Assembly (NCBI GenBank): GCA_023362775.1
Contig: JALMGJ010000008.1
Coordinates: 35,514,501 to 35,578,500, forward strand
Length of the DNA stretch: 64,000 bases
Source: Charina bottae
Lineage: Eukaryota; Chordata; Lepidosauria; Squamata; Charinaidae
Direction of reading: 5' to 3'
Shown: one piece after another, positions 56,091-64,000 of the stretch
How the letters are laid out: every line of letters begins with the position of its first letter
How positions within the stretch are numbered: position 1 is the first letter of the stretch
The notes under the pieces: generated by a model
The model's database searches: none
Told to the model about the DNA's origin: nothing
Seen by the model: the letters and a program-made list of their open reading frames with translations, nothing else
Made by a program: the position numbers and the translations under genes

Positions 56091-56492
56091 TTAAATTAAA
56101 TTAAATTAAATTAAATTAAATTAAATTAAATTAAATTAAATTAAATTAAATTAAATTAAATTAAATTAAATTAAATTAAATTAAAATAAATAAAATAAAA
56201 TAAAATAAAATAAAATAAAATAAAATAATAAAATAATAAAATAAAATAAAATAAAATAAAATAAAATAAAATAAAATAATAAAATAAAATAAAATAATAA
56301 AATAAAATAAAATAATAAAATAAAAATAAAAATAAAATAATAAAATAAAATAAATAAAATAAAATAAAATAAAATAAAATAAAATAAAAATAAATAAAAT
56401 AAAATAAAATAAAATAAAATAATAATAAAATAAAATAAAATAAAATAAAATAAAATAAAATAAAATAAAATAAAATAAAATAAAATAAAATA
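56091..56492. repeat. (TTAAA)n then (AAAAT)n microsatellite, 400 bp
   Basis: Pure TTAAA pentamers to about 56184, then AAAAT pentamers with occasional AAT and AAAAAT variants to 56492. It directly continues the A-rich tail of the SINE. Confidence 0.97.
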
Positions 56493-57178
56493 GTCATGGA
56501 AAGAACTATTCCTTACTTAGTATGTAGTGACCTGTTGAAGCAGAAGAGGCATTTCTATTTCAATATGGTCCTGTTTTACCGCACTTTAAAACATCCACCA
56601 TTACTTCTCTGAAAGCATCTATTTTTCATGGACCTGTGGAGTCATTTTGCACTACCTGCAACTTAGACCAAGCCTTAGCTTAAAAGCTAATAATAACAAG
56701 GAGGAAAGAGGGGGCAAAACAGTAGTTAAGTTCCCTATATAAATAAACTCATTAGTGAACAGAGAATTACAACACCTTTTATCTCACACCCAACTGGAAG
56801 GGATTAAGAAAAATTAAATATTGAAAAATGGGATTTTGAAAATATTTTTAGAAAACAGATCATACCGGTCTCCTATTGTACCAAAATAAAGATGCTTCAA
56901 GAAATCAGGGTAACATTTAACAAATTTTTTACTATGTTGCAGCCACTTTTTTTATGCAAGGCCCCTATTAGCATGCTAAACACTATGTAAGACTGACATC
57001 AAGCATTAATAAAACTTCCCCATCCCACGGCTTTAATTTTCTTTTTCTCCCTTACCTACAGTAAACTTCAAGACTACTGCCAAGTCTGAATCAAAGCATC
57101 TTATTCAGCCTAGAATAAACACTCATCCTCCTAGGTTTGTGTCCTGTCTCTTCTTATTTAAAAAATATGAGAAAGGAA
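56493..57178. other. Unannotated sequence
   Basis: Nothing recognised. Confidence 0.4.
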
Positions 57179-57230
<52 letters not shown>

Positions 57231-57231
57231 T
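57179..57231. repeat. (TAA)n microsatellite
   Basis: About 17 perfect TAA units. The poly-Asn ORF over it is an artefact. Confidence 0.98.
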
Positions 57232-57857
57232 AGAGCTTATTATGATCAATGTAGTCTATCTGGATCCTTGCCCCTTTCTTTCAGGTGAGTTTGAACCCTG
57301 CTTTGATAAATCTATGTTTATAATTAGTGAATTATATTCTGGATGCCCAGAAGACATTTTGCCTCATATTACCTTAGTTTTTCTCCCTCTCCCCATCTGA
57401 AAAGTTCTTTTAGGTCTGTCACTGGTACAATAATCAGATTGCCTTTCTTGTTAGACCTGTCCTAACAGGTGAGATGGAAATGGCAAATCTCTATCCCATT
57501 CCAATTTCAAACCACTTTAGAAGAGAATAATGAAAACACAGGAGGCACATCTCCTATTATTGTGCAGACCACAGCCACGTTAGATTGCTTTGCCACAGAA
57601 GCCCAGCCAGTTTTATTCTGAACAGTGCATACTGTACATTATAGGATGTAGTATAGTCCCTCAGACAGATTTTGTTACTGGATGAATACTAATCTGTTAA
57701 ATTTCAACCTGTGCCCCTTCAGATGATGCTAAACTAGAACCCCGTGCACACGCAGCTAGCATGAGAAGTATACCAGGAACTGTAGTTCAGCAATATTTAG
57801 AAGGTCACAAATATCTACTCCTCCTACAAGGTTTCCCTCAAATGATTTTTCTGGTCC
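57232..57857. other. Unannotated sequence
   Basis: Nothing firm. GAACTGTAGTTCAGC at about 57778 is like an old MITE end. Confidence 0.35.
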
Positions 57858-58217
57858 TATCTGGAGATAAAGGTAAAGGTAAAGGTACCCCCCGCACATT
57901 TGTGCAGTCGTGTCCGACTCTAGGGGCCGGTGCTCATCTCCGTTTGTTAGCCAAAGAGCCAGCGTTGTCCAAAGACGCTTCCACGGTCATGTGGCCGCAT
58001 GACACGCGCGGAACGCTGTTACCTACCCACCGAAGTGGTACCTATTAATCTACTTGCATTTGCATGCTTTCGAATTGCTAGGTTGGCAAGAGCTGGAGCT
58101 AGTGCAGGAGCTCACTCTGCACGCAGGGCTAGGGATTCGAACCTCCGAACTTGCAATCTTCCGATCAACAAGCCTGGCGTCTTACCCGCTGAGCCACCAC
58201 GCCCCTTATCTGGAGAT
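57858..58217 (-). mobile_element. tRNA-derived squamate SINE with 11-bp TSD
   Basis: Element proper 57869-58206, minus strand. The 3' tail (AAAGGTAAAGGTAAAGG) is followed by the body and by the tRNA head ending GCTGAGCCACCACGCCCC. The flanks 57858-57868 and 58207-58217 are TATCTGGAGAT. The B box as reverse complement is GGATTCGAACC. Confidence 0.93.
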
Positions 58218-58241
58218 GCTAAAGACCAAATTTGCAACTAA

Positions 58242-58605
58242 CTATTGATGAAATAAGGGGCGTGGTGGCTCAGCGGGTAAGACGCCAGGCTTGTTGATTG
58301 GAAGATCGCAAATTCGGAGGTTCGAATCCCTAGTCCCACATGACGGAGTGAGCTCCCACACTAGCCCCAGCTCTTGCCAACCTAGCAATTCGAAAGCATG
58401 CAAATGCAAGTAGATTAATAGGTACCACTTTGGTGGGAAGGTAACAGCGTTCCGAGTGCGTCATGCCGGCCACATGACTGCGGAAGCATCTTCAGACAAC
58501 ACTGGCTCTTCGGCTAAGAAACGGAGATGAGCACCGGCCCCTAGAGTCGGACACGACTGCACAAATGTGTGGGGGGAACCTTTACCTTTACCTATTGATG
58601 AAATA
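58242..58605 (+). mobile_element. tRNA-derived squamate SINE with 14-bp TSD
   Basis: Element proper 58256-58591, plus strand. The head is GGGGCGTGGTGGCTCAGCGGG, the B box GGTTCGAATCC is at 58319-58329, and the tail is CCTTTACCTTTACC. The flanks 58242-58255 and 58592-58605 are CTATTGATGAAATA, exact. It is the best-preserved copy in the window and lies opposed to the SINE 49 bp to the left. Confidence 0.95.
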
Positions 58606-58744
58606 TAGCCCCTTCAAGATTCTTGTGGTATTGTCCTATGGCACAATGTATCTGCTCCACACTACACAACTACACTCTTGAAATCATCATGTACAAAGAC
58701 TTCCATCAGTCACAGGGATAGCTTTTGTCAGGCATGTTTGAAAA

Positions 58745-58958
58745 TACAGGTAGTCCTTGTTTAGTGACTGCCTCGAACAGCAACCGTTCACAGTTACGAC
58801 GGTGATGAAAAAGTGACTTTGCGGCCTTCGCAAGTCTGCAAAGCAAAGAAAAGCTGAAGTGAGATCGTAAGGACAGTTGTGGTTTCACTTAGCGATCGCT
58901 TCGCTTAATGACCAAGTTGCCAGTCCCAATTGTGGTTGATAAACGAGGACTCCCTGTA
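58745..58958 (+). mobile_element. Tigger/pogo-like MITE with TA target duplication
   Basis: Element 58747-58956: CAGGTAGTCCTTGTTTAGTG at the left and GATAAACGAGGACTCCCTG at the right, with TA on both sides. It is a short, internally deleted relative of 39831 and 26463. Confidence 0.85.
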
Positions 58959-60564
58959 CAACCAAACTAGAAGTGTTCAGGTTTTCTATAGGTTCTTATA
59001 TCAACTTTAACACTACCAAATGAGCTGATCTTAAAATTAGAAATGAATCCAATACTCAAGCCCCAGTCCGTTATTTTGTAGTAACTTTAGGCTAATATGA
59101 TCAGAATGTGAGCGACTGTTGTGCCAAACTAAAAAATAAGACCCAGAATCTGCATTATACTTAGCCAGAGAATACTGTTCTGTTTTGATTGAAAAATAGC
59201 CAGAGCAGTGTGCAAGTTAATTCCCCCCCACCTTCCTCCATGAGAGTACAAGATGCCAAGCTGTCTGAAGACCTGTTTCTGTGTGAAGGGGGAAATCACT
59301 ATCTTATGGAGAGCGCTACATCTCATCAATTGGGGTGGGAGGAATATAAATATAAGTAGGACCAGCGGTCTTGCTTTATGGAGCAGTCTCCCCCCTGAGA
59401 ACTGGTCATAAAAACCTGGAGTTGGGACTGTGAGTAGTTTGTTAGTTATCCCAGCTTTTGTATTTATTATTATTTATTATTTTGTTTGTCTTTAATTGTA
59501 TTTTTGTCATTTTATTTTGGTTTTGTGTTGTCAGCTGCCTCGAGTTATTTGCATAAATTATTTGCATAAAATTTCTAAATAAACAAATACAATAAAATAA
59601 ACAGAGATGCACAATAGCTCCAATAGGCACCGTGTAAACAATTGTCAAGCTTGTTTCTGCACAGTGAAGGTTAGTAGCTATTCCTGCATAACAGGAAAAA
59701 ATATCTTTTTTAAAAGAACCACAAAGGCACAGCCAGTCTGGCCACAATTATCCCTGCTCTGGAAACATCATCATCATCATGTCTCTGTAACAGGTAAGAA
59801 CATGGGTGTCTAAAGACCATATTTTTTTTAGAAATTAATCTTGCAATGTGTTGGTAGAGGGGTATATATTTAAGAATGCCATAAATGCTCCTCAAAAGAC
59901 ATCTGGGAGTTGAGTTACTAGTCAGTTATGCTTTTTTGATTAACTAATTAGGCATTCTTCCAAGATTAAGAGGACCTGCAAAGTTCTGTTTGATGCCTCT
60001 TTCTTATGATAGTAGGGGGTTTCTCTACATTTAATTTATTTATTTACTATACCTATATCCTATTTTTAAAATAATGATTTTATTTCTATCTGTCTAACAT
60101 CAATTAAAGAAAGAACGTGAGAATACGTGTGTCTCTGTGTGTGAGAGAGAGACAGAGAGAGAGAAAGAACCAGGGCCTACACAGTGTGGTACTTTTTTCT
60201 CTAACTGTAGAGAATCTCTTTATTACCTTAAATGGGCCTTCTGTCTAAAAATATGAATTAGAAAATGAAAATGGTGGTTGACTGGAGAATAGATGGTTTT
60301 TCTTCTTCTTTTCATTAAAAAGACTTACAGTAGGAAAGAAAAAAAACCCTCTATTTTAGTTTTGCTAACTTTCTCATTCTTCATTCATTTCCTTCCATCT
60401 GTTTCTGCCACCTTTAAAGTGATTTTTGAAAAGTCTGCACAATACTTCATAAAAATTTGTTTGCACATTTTCCCAATTATATGTAAACATATTCATTCAG
60501 TGTGCCCCAGGCACCTAATGGGTCCTGTTGGGTTCTAGAAGGACCTGGGGGTTGTATCTGAGGC

Positions 60565-60565
<1 letters not shown>
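58959..60565. other. Unannotated sequence
   Basis: Contains a GAGAGAGACAGAG tract at about 60143-60167 and CATCATCATCATCAT at 59767-59780. GGAGTTGGGACTGTGAGTAG plus GTTGTCAGCTGCCTCGAGTT (59418-59545) could be an old LINE 3' region. No exon seen. Confidence 0.35.
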
Positions 60566-60629
<64 letters not shown>

Positions 60630-60630
60630 T
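60566..60630. repeat. (TGAT)n(TTTA)n microsatellite
   Basis: About eight TGAT units then about eight TTTA units, the latter being the reversed tail of the LINE that follows. Confidence 0.95.
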
Positions 60631-60835
60631 GTTTCGACTTCTATCACCGCGCCATCTCCCACGAGAGGACTCTGGGCGGTTTACAAACATAGAGATTAAA
60701 ATTCCGTTGTAAAAACACATAAAATATACCACTGATACCACTGAGGCTCTGAGGCAACAGTCATTGCTTGGAAGGGTAACAATAGCCTTGGATTAGATTG
60801 TACCTATGTGGTCTCTCCCGATCCATGAATACCAG
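60598..60835 (-). mobile_element. L2/CR1-type LINE 3' end
   Basis: (TTTA)n, CACCGCGCCATCTCCCACGA, CTCTGGGCGGTTTACAAAC: the same terminus as at 32900 and 37190, in minus orientation. Confidence 0.6.
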
Positions 60836-60959
60836 AGAGCCCCGATTTTCAGAGGATCTCCTGGAGATGAAGCAGCAGAAGAAACACCTAGTACTGTACT
60901 GGAGGACATTGAGGAACAAATCTGATTGAATACTGGTAAGAGCCTTTATTAAGGATCAT

Positions 60960-61260
60960 CTTGTAATTATTTCACTACATCGCATCTGCAGATTGCCAGC
61001 TGGCAGCCCTGTTTAAGATATGTTGGAGGGGAAACTGATGGATAAAATCACTCAGATCCACCCTGAGTTGGACTCCCAACTGTGCAAGAACTGTGGAGTT
61101 GACCAAAGAAAGCTCTTGCTTGGTTATCTGAGGGCAGGGGGGATCTTGAGCCTGTTAGTCCCAAGGAAGTGAACAGGATCCCCAGGGCTGTTAGTTTGGC
61201 CAGCTGTGTATCCTTCTTGTTGAGTAGGTGGCTATATAAATGTAATAAATGTAATCAATG
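60960..61260 (+). mobile_element. L2 LINE fragment, pre-RT region
   Basis: The plus frame gives PVSPKEVNRIPRAVSLAS (about 61157-61203) after ATTTTGAGCCTG-like text. This resembles the segment just before the L2 reverse transcriptase (LVS.EEV.RI...VS.ATC). A tail-like GTGGCTATATAAATGTAATA follows directly, suggesting internal deletion. Confidence 0.45.
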
Positions 61261-61261
61261 T

Positions 61262-61305
61262 AATACATGCATACATACATGCATACATACATACATACAT
61301 ACATA
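61262..61305. repeat. (CATA)n microsatellite
   Basis: About ten CATA/CATG units. Confidence 0.95.
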
Positions 61306-62275
61306 AATGGCAAGCAAATTCCATTAAGATATTGCATGTTTACGTATTATTTTCATCAATCAATGGTTGTTTTTAGATTTCCTTCACTGTAAATTTTTTA
61401 CTGAAATGCAACCAGCATTCAGAGAAAAAAAATTCTGAAAATTCACAGTCAAGGTGGTCCACAAGTCTGAATGGGGAAAATTAGGTAAATTTGCATTATG
61501 TTGCAAACTGAACAGATTTCTCCTCCGTATTTTTGCCAAAGGAGGCTCCAAGCAATGGAAAAAGTAGGTTGCTAACAATACTTGCTCCTGATACCACACC
61601 TAAACTTAATTTGCTTTTTGAAGATACTTTTGAAGAATCCTACAATCAATTTCTGTCTGGATATGAAACCCCAACCACAGATCCAAACCAAGCTTTCTAT
61701 CCCCAGTTTATCCTTGACATCCACCCTTTCTAAAACTGTATCAACCAGGAACGACTGGAAAGTGGCCCAAATCAATGAATTCAAGATATCTCAAACTGAT
61801 AATATTTTTTTGCTTCCTTGAGCAATCTCTCTGGGCTATAAGAATATTTTTGGTTCTGATCAAACAGAGCAACATTGACATCTTATGGAATAAGGAAGCT
61901 ACTGCAGGGATGACAATTAAAAATAACTGATTTTTTTTTTTAAAGAAAACAGGGTCACTCCAGGCACAGCATTCCTAACATAAGTTTTAAAAATGTTTAG
62001 CGCCTATTTGGAAGCCTGATTTAATTTTACTTTGAAATCACTCAAGCTGAGGCTTGGCAGCTCAAGCAGAAAAAGACAAAACGCAGATGTGAATGCCAAA
62101 TATAATCACTGTGATATAATGACCAGAAACAAAAAGCTTCAATAAATATATGGAAGTAGGGCTAAGAGGCAGGGTGAAATTGAATAATATCAATGGCCTT
62201 CCCTAGAAGAAAAGACAAATCAAAATGGATAATTTGGTCACAGCAAAAATGAAATTAGAACTCCCTCTAGGAAAG
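61306..62275. other. Unannotated AT-rich sequence
   Basis: The overlapping ORFs at 61533-61821 have no known motif. Nothing else recognised. Confidence 0.4.
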
Positions 62276-62550
62276 GGTTAGAGCAGAGCTTTCCAAACTT
62301 TTCATGTTGGTGACACACTTTTTAGACATGCATCATTTCGCGACACACTCTTACAGCAGGGCACAAGGCAGGCACTAGGACCTGTGTGGAATCACAGCAG
62401 GTTTGGAGGCAGCAAGGCACAAGGCAGGCACTAGGACCTGCACGTAATCCTGGCAGGGCTCAGAGGCAACAGCAGCCCAGACACACCCAGACGCTGCAGC
62501 CGACACACTAACGTGTCACGACACACAGTTTGGAAAGTTCTGTGCTAGAG
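62276..62550 (+). mobile_element. hAT-like MITE, older relative of the GC-rich family
   Basis: Element proper 62284-62542: CAGAGCTTTCCAAACTTTTC ... CAGTTTGGAAAGTTCTG. Flanks GGTTAGAG and TGCTAGAG match at 6 of 8. It contains GTGACACACTTTTTAGACAT and GTCACGACACAC as in the GC-rich copies, but a 56-bp tandem repeat (GGCACAAGGCAGGCACTAGG, 62355 and 62411) replaces the CpG core. Confidence 0.85.
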
Positions 62551-62629
62551 GCATAGACAGCTGCATCATATAAGGAAGAAGGGTTGTTTTATTGCAGTTG
62601 ATTTCCAAATGCACAGAACCCTCATCTCA

Positions 62630-62956
62630 TCTTAGATCAGGGTTTCTCAACCAGGGTTCCATGGAACCCTAGGGTTCCGCGAGAGGTCACCAGGGGGTTC
62701 CCTGGGAGATCACAATTTATTTAAAAAAATATTTCAAATTCAGGCAACTTCACATTAAAGAGCTAAGTTTCATTCTTTATTTTTAGTTTAAGAACACTAT
62801 TGGTGCATATATACAGGCCTACACATGAAATGAATATAATAATTTTGCACCTTCTGGCCTATCTTTGAGCCTGAATGTGCAGGGGTTCCCCAAGGCTTGA
62901 AAAATATGTCAAGGGTTCCTCCAGGGTCAAAAAGTTGAGAAAGGCTGACTTAGAGC
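62630..62956 (+). mobile_element. hAT-like MITE, second family
   Basis: Element proper 62638-62948: CAGGGTTTCTCAACCAGGG ... AAAAAGTTGAGAAAGGCTG. Flanks TCTTAGAT and ACTTAGAG match at 6 of 8. The interior (GGGTTCCATGGAACCC; GGGTTCCCCAAGGCTTG) is familiar from an abundant amniote/squamate MITE. No transposase. Confidence 0.85.
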
Positions 62957-64000
62957 AACAGCTATGTAGGAAAATCTTGATACTCTTTAAAGAATACATT
63001 GATCTTTGACCTGTTTCCGAAAAAAGACTATTAATTACATACTGTTTTATTTCTGCTTCTCTCTCCTCGGCTCTCTTTATTCAAGGCTTAACAGTCTTTA
63101 GGATCAGTTATAACATCAGTATTTCTGGACCTAGTCATTCCCTGGTCACTAAAGGCGCAGCAAAAACAGCATGGGATCAAGGAGCCATGATCCCCACCAC
63201 CCTCACACGAAGCACCTCAAAGGCCTCCCTTTTTTTAATATCTGAAGGCCATCTTACTGACTACAAAGCTTCCTTTACAGAAAACACCACCCTGAAAAAT
63301 AACTAATTGGATATGTCTTAGCTATTACATTTGTCTCTATACAAAAATGTACTTTAAAAAAGCAACACTGCCCTCTTCAGGAAAACGACTGCATACCATG
63401 AAGACTTCACTAAAGTGCAGTTTTCTTTCTTTTGGCTTGGTTATATTTTCAATTCCATGTTGTACCCCAATTTTCCTTTTGCCTAAATAAAACCTTCCAA
63501 ATAATAATTTTGTACGCCAATTTCCTCTCTTGCCCAAGGAAACCGTTCAATATAATGAGAAACTCATGAAGTGTCCCAAAGGTATCTTTGTGAAGAAAAG
63601 AATGTAAAGATCTGTAGTGTTATGAAATTTGCACAACAGCATAAAGAGAAAAAGCCCACAATGTAAACAGAGAAATATATAATACAATAGATGGACCTCC
63701 AGCTATTAAAGGAGAAATTGGATTATGTGGTATTTAGCTTCTAGTCCTCTTTAACCAGAGAAGCACTGGATGAAATAGGCTCTCACCCAAGATAATTTAT
63801 GCATCTTTATCCAAGTCAATTTTTAAACAAGAAATTTAACTTTGGCCATATAGAATCATATTGTCCAACTGTCCTTTTTTGTTGATAAGGAGATGTAATT
63901 ATTACTTCTGCGTTGCAGGTAAGTAGAAAAAAAGGGTTTTTTTATTTTAATTTTCTTACACATTTATATTGGTCATTGTTCTATCTAGATTTTTATACAC
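62957..64000. other. Unannotated AT-rich sequence to window end
   Basis: No exon or transposon recognised. Confidence 0.4.

Noticed and set aside
56171..56497. 108-codon Phe/Tyr/Leu ORF
   Set aside because: Translation of the AAAAT microsatellite.

Overview
The window is vertebrate nuclear DNA, AT-rich and dominated by mobile elements. The repeat spectrum points to a squamate reptile. It holds BovB (RTE) LINEs with squamate-type Sauria and tRNA-derived SINEs. It also holds L1, L2 and CR1 remnants, an R2/R4-type LINE with a restriction-like endonuclease, a Penelope-like element, Tigger-like and hAT-like MITEs, and long microsatellites. I cannot name the species. No bacterial or organellar genes, CRISPR arrays or genuine tRNA/rRNA genes are visible.

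Only one stretch looks like a host coding exon: 22799-22892 on the minus strand. It is a 94-nt open segment with AG and GT splice borders encoding an acidic peptide that recalls the CCSER1/CCSER2 (FAM190) family. If that is right, most of the window is intron of a large gene read right to left. Three repeat-free AT-rich stretches (about 16.7-17.35 kb, 28.54-29.06 kb and 42.86-43.14 kb) look like candidate conserved non-coding DNA.

Layout. 0.5-2.0 kb: two head-to-tail R4-like LINE remnants, the second split by a hAT MITE. 5.6-7.0 kb: a SINE and a 5'-truncated BovB. 11.3-12.0 kb: an L1 3' end with an 18-bp target-site duplication (TSD). 12.7-15.9 kb: a BovB with both ends present, whose reverse-transcriptase core is replaced by GC-rich foreign DNA. 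17.6-18.0 kb: a GC-rich hAT MITE. 20.0-21.2 kb: a non-LTR LINE remnant split by a SINE. 24.5-26.1 kb: microsatellites, a SINE and a second GC-rich hAT MITE. 26.46-26.85 kb: a Tigger-like MITE. 30.0-33.3 kb: degenerate L1-like sequence, a SINE and an L2-like 3' end with a triplicated junction. 39.8-42.5 kb: a Tigger-like MITE and an L2 remnant. 44.7-47.4 kb: a SINE and a 1.7-kb solo LTR carrying a 45-bp minisatellite. 49.5-50.2 kb: hAT MITEs, one nested in an older MITE. 51.3-53.5 kb: a Penelope-like element arranged as a 2-kb inverted repeat. 54.66-54.93 kb: a small element with a hammerhead-ribozyme-like core. 55.7-56.5 kb: a Sauria SINE running into a 400-bp microsatellite. 57.9-58.6 kb: two opposed SINEs. 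60.5-62.95 kb: L2 pieces and hAT MITEs.

The strongest results are the insertions with exact TSDs, which give firm boundaries, and the nested events, which give relative ages. I found no evidence of an operon-like or novel enzymatic system. The most unusual items are the Penelope inverted duplex with hammerhead-like motifs, the family of MITEs that carry CpG-dense cores, and the solo LTR with an internal minisatellite.
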